From positions 1 through 20,580 of the forward strand of contig JAFVZE010000192.1 of the NCBI GenBank assembly GCA_017508315.1: a DNA stretch of 20,580 nt, in the 5' to 3' direction. The stretch comes from Kiritimatiellia bacterium. GTDB lineage: Bacteria; Verrucomicrobiota; Kiritimatiellia; RFP12; UBA1067. The position numbers were made by a program, and so were the translations under genes. The notes under the pieces are model-generated. The model did not search any database, was not told the origin of the DNA, and saw nothing but the letters and a program-made list of their open reading frames with translations. Below, one piece after another: positions 1-7,457 of the stretch (position 1 is the first letter of the stretch; every line of letters starts with the position of its first letter).

Positions 1-433
1 CGTGCGGATTCTCCTTCAGATCTTCGCGGAATTTGCCGAGGATCTTTTTCATCGACGCGATCGCGGCATCCGGGCTTTTGGAATAAAAACCGAAAAACAT
101 TCCGACCTTCATGTCGCTCTTGCAGTTCGGCGCCGCGTCCAGAAGTTCCCGCCAGACACCGGTCCATGCGCTCGGTTCGTTGATCTCCGGCACGAAAGCG
201 TTGACGCCGTACTCCGCGCAGAGATCCATCCCCTTGCGCCAGTCCAGATCGCGCATATAAGCGATGTTCGGCCCTCCGAGCGCGTGCTTCGGCGGCTTGT
301 TCAGCGGAAACCAGGGATTCACCTGGACCGCCACCGTTCCTTTATAGTCGCTCTTGTCGAACGGCGGACGCATATCCTCGGCGTTCGCCGCCGCGTACAC
401 CGCCAGCACGGCGGCGACAATCACACTTCTCAT
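1..433 (-). CDS. Exported glycosidase-like protein, N-terminal part only (cut by window edge)
   Basis: The minus-strand frame is open from an ATG at 433 to the left edge, giving 144 codons without a stop; the rest of the gene lies outside the window. The first ~18 residues look like a short Sec signal peptide (MRSVIVAAVLAVYAAANA). The mature part holds a 'VAVQVNPWFP' strand, a 'WRKGMDLCAEYGVNAFVPEI' segment and 'MKVGMFFGFYSKSPDAA'. These resemble the beta-alpha units of TIM-barrel glycosidases of the GH71/GH99-like group, but no catalytic residue can be confirmed from this fragment. The start at 433 is preferred over the ATG at 439 because the Shine-Dalgarno AAGGAG lies 6 bases before 433 and directly abuts 439. 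It is the last visible gene of the XylR-linked operon, 112 bp after the metallophosphoesterase. Being a gene is near certain; the glycosidase assignment is tentative. Confidence 0.7.
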   Translation of the reverse strand, partial: MRSVIVAAVLAVYAAANAEDMRPPFDKSDYKGTVAVQVNPWFPLNKPPKHALGGPNIAYMRDLDWRKGMDLCAEYGVNAFVPEINEPSAWTGVWRELLDAAPNCKSDMKVGMFFGFYSKSPDAAIASMKKILGKFREDLKENPH

Positions 434-465
434 CTCCATCTCCTTATATTTCAATCGACATTCGG

Positions 466-525
466 AATGAAGCGACACTGGACAAAATGCGTCAACAGCA
501 CAAAACGCGCCCCACGTCGCTCATT
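466..525 (-). other. Intercistronic stem-loop candidate
   Basis: Between the metallophosphoesterase stop and the next start, the transcript can pair 5'-AATGAGCGAC (525-516) with 5'-GTCGCTTCATT (476-466). This gives ten base pairs with one bulged U. The 39-nt loop holds a second short pair, GCGT (505-508 on the minus strand) with ACGC (489-492). No T-run follows, so it is not a classical intrinsic terminator. It could be an mRNA-processing or stability element, or chance. Confidence 0.35.
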
Positions 526-545
526 ACGTTGCCGTGACGACTTGC

Positions 546-1988
546 CTAAATCCGTATAACCGTCTTCAGCGGCCGCCCCGCGACACCATAGCAGTTGCGC
601 GGCGTTATGGAGACATCGATATCCACGCCCTCGACAAGTTCGTCTCGCCCGAAAAGGCACGCCTCGCCCACCTGCATGAAATCCGGCGGAAACGGCGCGC
701 TTTCCGTGAGCAGTTTCGACGTAGCGAGCGTCCTGCCGCCAGCCGAAGCCTCCACGATGTAATCGTAGACCCTCCCTTCTCCGGCAGTCGCCGTCGGGAA
801 CATGATTCCGACGTACGGCTTGCCGCGCAGACGTCTTCCGACCTTGGCCGACAACGAGAGCTTGCGCCCGGGGAAAAACACCGTCCGGGCACCCTTCTCG
901 AATTCCGGCGGCTTCGTCTCTCTGGCGCATCTTGCAAAATCAAACGGCCCGCCCGCCGCGGCCGGCAACGGAACGCTCCAATCCGGACCGAGCGGCTGCG
1001 CGAAATCGATCGACCGGCGCTGAATGTCGAGATGATCGGAATAAACATCCACCATCATGCAGTGCCGGCCGCTGTCATAGCCGTTGCGGTACTTCCACAC
1101 CGACTCCATGCGGGCGTTCTCATACTGCTTCTTGGCGAACTGCGTGGCGTTGTCGTGACCTTCGCTGTAGTCGTCGCCCGCATTCCACGCCGAGCCGCAG
1201 CCGATGGACGTGAACGCGCCCTGCCACACCGACCTATCGTCGGTGAGCGGAGTGTGCGAATGACCGGTAAGCGCAACCGCCCACGGAAACGGGGCGAGTG
1301 CGCGCGTGGCGCGCCCGCCGTCACAGGCGACGCGGGTCATTCCATAGCAGGTGCCGGCCGGATGCGCATGCTGTACAAAAAAGAACGGTCGCGCCGCGGA
1401 CAGCTCATCGGCGTGCTTTTTGAGAAAATCCTCTATCGGAGGATTGCACGTGAGATACTGCGCCCCCACGAATGTGACGCCCTTGATCTTCTTCATGAAG
1501 ACCTTTTCATACTTTTCGCCGAAAAGCCGCTCCCAGACCTCGCCGATGCGCGGAGCGAGCCCCTCCTTCTCTTTCCACTCTTTCTCGCCGAGATCTTTGA
1601 TGCGGCCCTTCCACATCGCGATTTCGTGATTGCCGGTCACCAGCACCATTTCCACCTTGCGTCCGTCCGCCGCCTTGTTCCCCGGGAACACGCGGTTCCA
1701 TACGTCCGCGAAAAGTTCAATCTCCGAAACCGTGCCGGAGTGTATCATGTCCCCGGGGAAAACCACAGCCTCGACACCCTGCGCATCGAACCACCGCAAG
1801 GCTTTTTCCATCTGGATGGATTGATAGGAATGCTGCGTGGCGTAAAACGATATATGCACGTCGCTGAGAACCCCGAACCTCAAGAGCCGCTCTTTCTTCG
1901 CCAGCGCCGCCGCCGATGCGTTCTTGGCAAACGCCGCCGCTCCGGTGCATGCGATACCTCCGAAGAAATCCCTTCTTGTCACTTTCAT
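546..1988 (-). CDS. Tat-exported calcineurin-like metallophosphoesterase
   Basis: This 480-residue protein begins with a twin-arginine signal (RRDFFGG at residues 5-11, followed by an Ala-rich hydrophobic stretch), so it should be exported folded. The dinuclear-metal phosphoesterase motifs appear in order: D43-x-H45 in 'LSDVHIS', GD80 in 'FPGDMIHSG', GNHE at 119-122, H207 in 'FVQHAHP', and GHSH at 242-245. Residues from ~320 to the end form a beta-rich C-terminal domain of unknown role. Known members cleave phosphomonoesters, diesters or nucleotides; the substrate here cannot be told. The start has AAGGAG 9 bases upstream and lies 21 bp after the stop of the large secreted protein, so co-expression is likely. 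In this operon it could strip phosphate from an exported sugar-phosphate or glycan, which is inference. A large antisense frame over it is a shadow. Confidence 0.9.
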   Translation of the reverse strand: MKVTRRDFFGGIACTGAAAFAKNASAAALAKKERLLRFGVLSDVHISFYATQHSYQSIQMEKALRWFDAQGVEAVVFPGDMIHSGTVSEIELFADVWNRVFPGNKAADGRKVEMVLVTGNHEIAMWKGRIKDLGEKEWKEKEGLAPRIGEVWERLFGEKYEKVFMKKIKGVTFVGAQYLTCNPPIEDFLKKHADELSAARPFFFVQHAHPAGTCYGMTRVACDGGRATRALAPFPWAVALTGHSHTPLTDDRSVWQGAFTSIGCGSAWNAGDDYSEGHDNATQFAKKQYENARMESVWKYRNGYDSGRHCMMVDVYSDHLDIQRRSIDFAQPLGPDWSVPLPAAAGGPFDFARCARETKPPEFEKGARTVFFPGRKLSLSAKVGRRLRGKPYVGIMFPTATAGEGRVYDYIVEASAGGRTLATSKLLTESAPFPPDFMQVGEACLFGRDELVEGVDIDVSITPRNCYGVAGRPLKTVIRI

Positions 1989-2009
1989 TTCCGTTTTCTC
2001 CTTTTCATA

Positions 2010-5000
2010 TCATCGAATGTGGACGGTCAGGCCGGGTTCACCGACGCGGAGCGTCCCGCCGCGCACCGATATACGGCCCTCGGACAGCGACGCATCCCCC
2101 GCCGGCACGCCGGAAATCGCAGACGCCCTGACGATCTTCACTCCCCGCTTCGGCCTGTTCTCCATTCCTTCGCCGACGATCGTCACCCCGGAGAGATTCT
2201 GCGTCCCCGCCACCTCCAGACAGCCGCAAGCGCCGCCGGAAGCGATACGGCAGCCGAGAGTCGTCATATTCAAAGCGGCCGTAGCATCGATTTTGAGCGT
2301 TCCCGATCCGATAACGCCAGGCCATACCGTTCCCGTCACGGTGAGCGTTCCGTTGGAAACTGTTCCTGAGCCAATCAGATTCGCGACGGTAACGGAATTG
2401 CCGTCGAGATCAACGACGCCTCCGCGAAGCTGAAGCGTCGTCGCCGAAGGCAGGGCGTTTGCACCCGCCTTGAGGGTGCCGTCGGATACGCAGGTAGCGC
2501 AAAGATAGTCGTTATCACCGGCAAGAGTCAGCGTTCCGGCTCCGATCTTTGTAAACGCAGGAATCGCAGCCAATCCATCCGCCGTTGCGGAAACCGTCGC
2601 AGACTGACCCTCACGCGCGGCAAACGACTGCGCTATGGTCAGGTTCTGCCCTGCCGTATCGACGGTAGCGCCGCCGATACCGATTACCGCAGCGGTGAAA
2701 CCGCCGATAAAGGAAGTTGCCGCCGATGTGTTGGCTATCACAGTACCACCGTCTAAAACGAGCGAGGCCGTATCATTTTCACCTTTTGCGTTTGCAAAAC
2801 TCTCTATACATCGCGCTTTGAGCGTTCCGTTCGTGAGGATGTTCACCGCGGCCGTACGCCCTCCAGCGGAGTCCGTTAACGCCGCCACGGAACCGTTTAT
2901 GGTCGCGACACCGCCATCCGACACCTCAAACGTGCCGTTGCCCTGCCGTCCGACGCTTAACCGCGCCCCGTTGTACGACATCGTCAGCCTGCCTCCGCAG
3001 ACATAAAGATAGCCGCGATGATATTTGTTGTCGGTCACCCGATAGCCGAGATGCACGTTTTTGGCGTTGAAGATCGCCTCCGCCCCTTCATGTATGTACA
3101 CATAACCCTCCTCGTTGAAAGTATTGCCGCTTGTCGCTCCGCCGCCGATCACCACGGCGTTCGCCGGTGCGTCATAGGACTGTTCAAGCACCCCTCCGTG
3201 AAGATGATATTTGCACGTAGCGTTGGAATTGTACGACACCGCGAGCATGGGGTTGCCGTTGTTCGTAATCTTCACTCTTCCGCTATACTGACGGACGCTT
3301 CCGTTGTTAAGCCAGAAATTGTACCCGGTCGTGACCGTCGCGTCATTCGTTATGACGATTTCGGCCCGGGTGTCCACATAGGTAGACTTGGTTCCAGCCA
3401 TCGTAAGCCCGTTCAGTTTCGCTTCCGCACTGTTGAAGATAAGCTCAGTTCCGCCCGTAACCAGCGGAGACGTACTCTTGGAGTAATAACCGGGCCTGAA
3501 ATATTTGCCCGTCGGCGGCGATACGGTAAACTTCCCGCCGACATATTCATGCCGTCCCCCGGCTACTGCAATATGTCCGCTGCCGCTGCTCATTGTCGTA
3601 TTCATGTTTGAGACAACGAGACTAAGTTCGTCGGCATGGGTGAACGACGTGGAGAAGCCGGTCATTGCCAGTCTGTTGTCGACCCCGTCCACCGGCGGCG
3701 CGATGACGGTTTTTGAACCTTTCACCAGCGTCAAGGCGCCAAAAGAGTTGGTCGCCCCGTTCAATATGAGCGTCCCCGCTCCTTCACGCCGAAGCGTCCC
3801 GCCCGATCTGACATTCCCTTTCACGACGGCGACAGCCGCGCCGACCACGTTGGTTGCCGTCTCCGTTCCGAAGTCGATCCCGTTGTCGATGATGAGCGTA
3901 TCGGTGGCATACGAATCGTTCAGTATGAGCCTGGAGATTCTGTATTCCGCGCCCGTCGTCAGAAGCGTTGAAGCCGCGTCGTCTCCGAGCCTGACCGTAC
4001 GCGGATGTCCGTACGCGGAGAAACCCGCAGTCACGCTGCCGGGGGCGACTGACACCAGCCCGGCGCCGGCGGATGCGCCTAAAGTCCCCGTGTACAGATT
4101 CGAAAGATGCGGGCAGTACGTGCCGCCGTTCAGCACGACGCCGTCCGTCGCGGCGAGTCCCTGCCCGAAGTCCGCGACGAGCGTTCCCTCGTTCACCGTG
4201 AACGCGCCTCCCCACGTATTCTTTCCCGCCAGCGTCAACGGCGCAGCGCCGCCCTTGGAGCCGCCGCCCGATATCGTCACGGAATTGGAATCGACATACG
4301 GAACGTCGGTTCTGAAATCGGCGTTCATCGTCTCGTATGCCGACGACGACGCCACCACCGCATCACCGTCGAGCACGGCATACGTCAGATTCGTTCCCGC
4401 CGCGATCAGCGCCGTGGAGCCGGCCGACGCGTAAAACCTGTTGTTCACGGCATCCCACATCCCCGCAACGCCGAATTTCACGGCAGGCCTGAAATCTCTG
4501 ACACAGACGCCGGCGTTCGTTATAACGCAGGAGTAGAATGTCACGGCGGCCGGCGTTTTAGATCCGCTTGTATTGCGCTGAGCCAGATACAAAGGAACTT
4601 TAGAAACGTTTTCATGTCCCGCCGTTCCGGACTTCGCATACGTTTCACCGGTGGAGGCCACCGTTACCGACCCCTTGGGCGGCGACAGCGCGGAATCCAA
4701 TACGACCACCACCCGTTCCGATGAGGACACCGTAAGACCGGAAGCCATATTCCAGGAGCCGCTGCCGTCATTGCAGTGGAACGCCCATTTGCCGCCGCTG
4801 GATGCCGAACCGTTTATGTAAGCTCCGAACGAAAAACTGTCCGTCGCGCCGTCATTGCATGCGAAGAGGGATTGCTGCCCCTTTGTACTGTTCATCAGAC
4901 AGTCGACAACGACGACTGTCGAGCCGCCCACAGGGCAGAAGCCGGTGTCGATATAGCAGGTGGTGTCCCCCGTACTCTTTACCGCGTCGATAAAATAGTC

Positions 5001-5123
5001 GAAATCCCTGTCGGTCCGGGCGAGGAACGCGCGCGCGGCGTATTTTCCCAGCACTCTTGCCGGAACCGGAAGCTCAAATGACCTGCTCGTGTCATCATCG
5101 GCGACAAGCCCTACGCGAAACAC
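2010..5123 (-). CDS. Large secreted beta-repeat protein, main body (out of frame with its signal-peptide exon-like start)
   Basis: This 1037-codon frame from a GTG is best read as the body of one gene whose start is 5138-5353. The two parts are separated by a run of 12 G that puts them out of frame. Upstream of the GTG the body frame is open through the tract but has no ATG, signal peptide or ribosome site. Residues ~30-240 resemble a concanavalin A/LamG-like fold ('YIDTGFCPVGGSTVVVVD', 'WDAVNNRFYASAG'). Residues ~285-345, ~445-480 and ~870-950 hold autotransporter-associated beta-strand repeats ('GAGTLTLAG', 'NEGTLVAD', 'GAGTLILNG'). The middle is Gly/Asn/Thr-rich, typical of a right-handed beta helix. 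No membrane beta-barrel, LPXTG or PEP-CTERM signal is seen at the C-terminus, which ends in 'LTVHIR'. Such proteins are common in Kiritimatiellota and Verrucomicrobiota and are probably surface-exposed. Binding partner unknown. Confidence 0.85.
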   Translation of the reverse strand: MFRVGLVADDDTSRSFELPVPARVLGKYAARAFLARTDRDFDYFIDAVKSTGDTTCYIDTGFCPVGGSTVVVVDCLMNSTKGQQSLFACNDGATDSFSFGAYINGSASSGGKWAFHCNDGSGSWNMASGLTVSSSERVVVVLDSALSPPKGSVTVASTGETYAKSGTAGHENVSKVPLYLAQRNTSGSKTPAAVTFYSCVITNAGVCVRDFRPAVKFGVAGMWDAVNNRFYASAGSTALIAAGTNLTYAVLDGDAVVASSSAYETMNADFRTDVPYVDSNSVTISGGGSKGGAAPLTLAGKNTWGGAFTVNEGTLVADFGQGLAATDGVVLNGGTYCPHLSNLYTGTLGASAGAGLVSVAPGSVTAGFSAYGHPRTVRLGDDAASTLLTTGAEYRISRLILNDSYATDTLIIDNGIDFGTETATNVVGAAVAVVKGNVRSGGTLRREGAGTLILNGATNSFGALTLVKGSKTVIAPPVDGVDNRLAMTGFSTSFTHADELSLVVSNMNTTMSSGSGHIAVAGGRHEYVGGKFTVSPPTGKYFRPGYYSKSTSPLVTGGTELIFNSAEAKLNGLTMAGTKSTYVDTRAEIVITNDATVTTGYNFWLNNGSVRQYSGRVKITNNGNPMLAVSYNSNATCKYHLHGGVLEQSYDAPANAVVIGGGATSGNTFNEEGYVYIHEGAEAIFNAKNVHLGYRVTDNKYHRGYLYVCGGRLTMSYNGARLSVGRQGNGTFEVSDGGVATINGSVAALTDSAGGRTAAVNILTNGTLKARCIESFANAKGENDTASLVLDGGTVIANTSAATSFIGGFTAAVIGIGGATVDTAGQNLTIAQSFAAREGQSATVSATADGLAAIPAFTKIGAGTLTLAGDNDYLCATCVSDGTLKAGANALPSATTLQLRGGVVDLDGNSVTVANLIGSGTVSNGTLTVTGTVWPGVIGSGTLKIDATAALNMTTLGCRIASGGACGCLEVAGTQNLSGVTIVGEGMENRPKRGVKIVRASAISGVPAGDASLSEGRISVRGGTLRVGEPGLTVHIR

Positions 5124-5137
5124 GTTCGGCCATGAGC

Positions 5138-5353
5138 TTATACCCCCCCCCCCCTGTCCACACCGTCATTCGCCCAGGCGTAGTAGATGGCGTGCATATC
5201 CCCCGGTTGCCCGGCCTCAAAACGCACGCTCGCCGCGTTCATCTCAGAATCGACTACAAGAGAGGTGATGTCACGCGCAGCGAGCGGACAAGCCGCGAGC
5301 GTTGCAGACGCCAGCAATATTGAAACCGATGCGGACGAAGGTGTCTTTATCAT
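5138..5353 (-). CDS. Signal peptide and N-terminal domain of the large secreted protein (terminated early by frame change at G-tract)
   Basis: This 71-codon frame starts at an ATG preceded by GGGAGG with 6-base spacing, the best ribosome site of the gene. Residues 1-26 form an export signal with a hydrophobic core (ILLASATLAAC). It also matches a lipobox (L-A-A-C22), so either signal peptidase I (after PLAA) or lipoprotein processing is possible. The following 45 residues include 'MHAIYYAWANDGVDRGG', which reads naturally into the body-frame 'ISSWPNVFRVGLVADD'. The frame change therefore cuts one small beta domain in two. With 12 G it ends R-G-G-G-V-stop. A full gene with 13 G would encode about 1114 residues, and with 10 G about 1113. 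The gene follows the isomerase by 50 bp in the same operon. Confidence 0.8.
   Translation of the reverse strand: MIKTPSSASVSILLASATLAACPLAARDITSLVVDSEMNAASVRFEAGQPGDMHAIYYAWANDGVDRGGGV
5143..5154 (-). repeat. 12-G homopolymer inside the secreted-protein gene (phase-variation tract candidate)
   Basis: Twelve consecutive C on the plus strand (G on the coding strand) lie 66 codons after the start of the secreted-protein gene. With 12 G the reading frame ends at a TAA two codons after the tract. With 10 or 13 G it would run through GGT ATA AGC into the long body frame. With 11 or 14 G it would stop about 16 codons later. It is by far the longest homopolymer in the window. Confidence 0.9.
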
Positions 5354-5403
5354 TTCAGCCCTCCCCTGTCTGTGGATATGATTTAAAAACGATTGGATAT
5401 ATC

Positions 5404-6276
5404 CTAATACCCCGAGTCCAGCGCACGCAGCTCGGCGACGACTTTCTCCGAAAGCGCCTGGTCCGGCAGGACGAGATCGGGAAGACGGGAAAACGGTATC
5501 ATTTCCACCGTGAAAGTCCGGTTGTAACCGCAGTTCTTCAGCGCGGCGAACACCGCCTTGAAGTCGACGTCGCCGTCGAGAAGCGAATCCCCGAAACCGT
5601 GCAGCGTCCCGCCGCAGTCGTCGCCCTTCCAGTTTTTGATGTGAACGGCCTTGATGTACTTTTCGCCGAGAAGGTCGATGTAATCATGCGCCGGGGCGTA
5701 CAAAAGGCAGTTGCCGACATCGAGATACATTCCGATGCGCGGCGAATCGAACCGGTCGAGAAAAAGTTTCCATTCCATCGGCGAAAGCAGAAAGCGCATC
5801 CAGACATTCTCAAGCGCGATATTGACCCCGAGTTCCTCCGCAAGCGGCAGGAGTCCTTTGAGCGATCTCGTCGAATTTTCCCAGACCGTCTTGTAGGGCA
5901 CGACCGGACGCGAAGGATCCCACGTAACCTGCGCGGATCCGGGCACGACAAGAATCGTCTCAGCTCCGACCCATGATGCGATCCGGAGATACTTTTTCGT
6001 AAACTCCACCGCCCTTGCGCGCTCCGCTTCATCGGCGGCGCCGAGGTTCATCGCCCCGTAGCGTCCCGTCGCGAGCGTTTTCAATCCTATGCCGCGCTCC
6101 GCGGCGTACGAGGCGATTTTGCGGCACTCGGCCTCGTCGATCGACTCAGGCAGACAGTCGCCCACCGTCATTTCCACGCCGTCAAGCCCCTGAGCCTTGG
6201 CGAAATCAATAAACTCATACGGCGTCTTGTCGGAACTGAAGCCGCCGAACACCCAGTAATTCAACGCTTTGTACAT
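5404..6276 (-). CDS. Sugar phosphate isomerase/epimerase, AP-endonuclease-2-like TIM barrel
   Basis: This 290-residue cytoplasmic protein belongs to the xylose-isomerase-like TIM-barrel family that includes IolE, UlaE and D-tagatose 3-epimerase. The expected metal and catalytic positions are visible: E156 in 'IALENVW', D186 with N189 in 'YLDVGN', H212 in 'AVHIKNWK' and E258 in 'TVEMIPF'. Length fits the family (about 270-300). It lies 16 bp after the Gfo/Idh/MocA gene and 50 bp before the secreted-protein gene. Pairs of this kind commonly oxidise and epimerise sugars, inositols or uronates, so the two probably act on one substrate. Which sugar cannot be told from sequence. No signal peptide. 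Confidence 0.9.
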   Translation of the reverse strand: MYKALNYWVFGGFSSDKTPYEFIDFAKAQGLDGVEMTVGDCLPESIDEAECRKIASYAAERGIGLKTLATGRYGAMNLGAADEAERARAVEFTKKYLRIASWVGAETILVVPGSAQVTWDPSRPVVPYKTVWENSTRSLKGLLPLAEELGVNIALENVWMRFLLSPMEWKLFLDRFDSPRIGMYLDVGNCLLYAPAHDYIDLLGEKYIKAVHIKNWKGDDCGGTLHGFGDSLLDGDVDFKAVFAALKNCGYNRTFTVEMIPFSRLPDLVLPDQALSEKVVAELRALDSGY

Positions 6277-6292
6277 CGCCGCGCTCCTCTTC

Positions 6293-7336
6293 TCAGATTT
6301 TCACCGCCTTGCCGGACGCAACCGATTTCTCTTCCGCAAACACTATCTTCATGGTGTCCGAGACCGAATCGATCGTCTGATACTTCACCGGCTCGACGCC
6401 CTTGGCGACGCAGCCGACGAAATACTTGAGTTCCTGATGCCAACCGGTCGGCCCCGCTTTGACGTCAAGCTTTGGCGTAAGTTTCTTTCCGTTTTTAAGG
6501 AAGATGTTCAGCCCCGTAGAATCGAGCTTCAAAGTCGCCTTTTCGCAGACGATCGTAAAGCTCATCTCGAATGTCGCGCCCTTAGACTGCTCCCATCCGC
6601 CTTCCGCCGTCACCAGCCGCCCGTCACCGTAATCGTAGATCGTCACCACATGATCGATACCGCCGTTTTTGGACAACACGTTGGCGCCGTGCGAAACGAC
6701 GGCCTTGGGTTTCCCGAAGAAATAATTGATCTGGTCGGTGTCATGCACGTGCAAGTCCAGCAATGCGCCGCCGGAAATCGCCCCGTCCATATACCAGTTT
6801 TGCCAGGAATTGCCGTCGACTCCCGGGGAAATGCGCTTGAAGGTCGCAGAGAGCATCTTTCCGGCCTTGCCGCTCTTGAAATACTCCCATGCCGCGCGGT
6901 ATTCCGGCCATGCGCGGACGCAAAGCCCGATATTGAGAAAGCCCTTGGCCTTTTTCGCGGCCTGAACGATGCGCTTTACTTCCGCCGCCGTTCTGCAAAG
7001 CGGCTTTTCGCAGAAGACGTGCTTGCCTGCGGCAAGGGCAGCGCAGACAAGGTCGGTGTGGCGGGCGGTCGGAACGCAGATGTCGACCACGTCCACCGAC
7101 GGATCGGCAATCAGATCGAGAGCATTCTCGTAGACGCTGACTCCCGTCGTATCGAGGGGTTTCGAATTGTCGCCTCCCCCGATATTGGCAACCACCGCCG
7201 ACACATCCCCCCTGCGCTTGGCAGGCTCGACATCGGCAAGCGCGACGATCTTCGCCCCGCGCATCGCCTCGTATATCCGCCAATGGGTGGACCCCATGAA
7301 TCCGAGACCGATGATTCCTATTTTAACAGTCGCCAT
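6293..7336 (-). CDS. Gfo/Idh/MocA family NAD(P)-dependent oxidoreductase
   Basis: The chosen 347-residue start reads 'MATVKIGIIGLGFMG', placing the Rossmann nucleotide-binding loop GxGxxG at residues 10-15 as is usual. The frame stays open 27 codons further upstream, but that extension crosses the promoter and is unlikely. AAAGGAA lies 11 bases before this ATG. Other hallmarks are 'CEKP' at 109-112, the lysine of which is the family's conserved dinucleotide-site residue. A second is the substrate-domain motif GGALLDLHVHDTD at 179-191 (D184, H188), equivalent to the catalytic GGxxxDxxxH. The enzyme should oxidise or reduce a sugar or cyclitol hydroxyl in the cytoplasm. It is the first gene of the operon divergent from the XylR-like regulator, so it is the gene most directly under that regulator. 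Confidence 0.93.
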   Translation of the reverse strand: MATVKIGIIGLGFMGSTHWRIYEAMRGAKIVALADVEPAKRRGDVSAVVANIGGGDNSKPLDTTGVSVYENALDLIADPSVDVVDICVPTARHTDLVCAALAAGKHVFCEKPLCRTAAEVKRIVQAAKKAKGFLNIGLCVRAWPEYRAAWEYFKSGKAGKMLSATFKRISPGVDGNSWQNWYMDGAISGGALLDLHVHDTDQINYFFGKPKAVVSHGANVLSKNGGIDHVVTIYDYGDGRLVTAEGGWEQSKGATFEMSFTIVCEKATLKLDSTGLNIFLKNGKKLTPKLDVKAGPTGWHQELKYFVGCVAKGVEPVKYQTIDSVSDTMKIVFAEEKSVASGKAVKI

Positions 7337-7372
7337 ATTCTCTGAAGTTCCTTTCGTTGTCGTGTGCCGTGA

Positions 7373-7401
7373 ATTATACATCAACCTTATGAATCCGACC
7401 A
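7373..7401 (-). promoter_or_regulatory. Promoter of the dehydrogenase-led operon (perfect -10, weak -35)
   Basis: A perfect TATAAT lies at 7378-7373 on the minus strand. The -35 position 17 bp upstream (7401-7396) reads TGGTCG, a poor match to TTGACA. A strong -10 with a poor -35 that directly abuts an operator repeat is typical of an activator-dependent promoter. Transcription would begin near 7366, leaving about 30 nt before the ATG at 7336. Confidence 0.65.
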
Positions 7402-7437
7402 TCAAAATCGGACACAAATATTGTCAAATTCGGACAC
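7402..7437. promoter_or_regulatory. Two direct repeats, putative operator of the XylR-like regulator
   Basis: The 14-mers TCAAAATCGGACAC (7402-7415) and TCAAATTCGGACAC (7424-7437) differ at one base and are 22 bp apart, about two helical turns. AraC/XylR dimers typically bind two direct half-sites about 21 bp apart. The proximal repeat touches the -35 of the minus-strand operon, and the distal repeat lies in the spacer of the plus-strand regulator promoter. Confidence 0.7.
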
Positions 7438-7449
7438 TGATGATATACT
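7421..7449 (+). promoter_or_regulatory. Promoter of the XylR-like regulator
   Basis: TTGTCA (7421-7426) and TATACT (7444-7449) each match the consensus at five of six bases and are separated by exactly 17 bp. The start point would fall at about 7455-7458, on or next to the ATG at 7458. The distal operator repeat overlaps this promoter, which suggests autorepression. Confidence 0.65.
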
Positions 7450-7457
7450 CCCCCGAT

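Noticed and set aside
534..2369. A 611-codon plus-strand frame opposite the metallophosphoesterase
   Set aside because: It is Arg/His-rich low-complexity translation, the usual antisense product of GC-rich codons. The minus-strand gene has full catalytic motifs and a ribosome site.
3505..4434. A 309-codon plus-strand frame opposite the secreted beta-repeat protein
   Set aside because: Pro/Ser/Ala-rich mirror of Gly/Thr repeats, with no ribosome site or domain.
5138..5353. Calling the secreted-protein gene a simple pseudogene
   Set aside because: The only lesion is at a 12-G homopolymer, and 1037 codons after it remain intact with normal composition. A reversible frame change or a sequencing error is more likely than decay.
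5395..5404. Palindrome GGATATATCC between isomerase and secreted-protein gene
   Set aside because: Only 10 bp, AT-rich centre, partly inside the isomerase stop region, with no second copy or nearby promoter; likely chance.
7337..7417. Longer N-terminus (27 residues) for the Gfo/Idh/MocA gene
   Set aside because: It would include the TATAAT box and operator region, and the Rossmann motif already sits at residue 7 with the downstream ATG.
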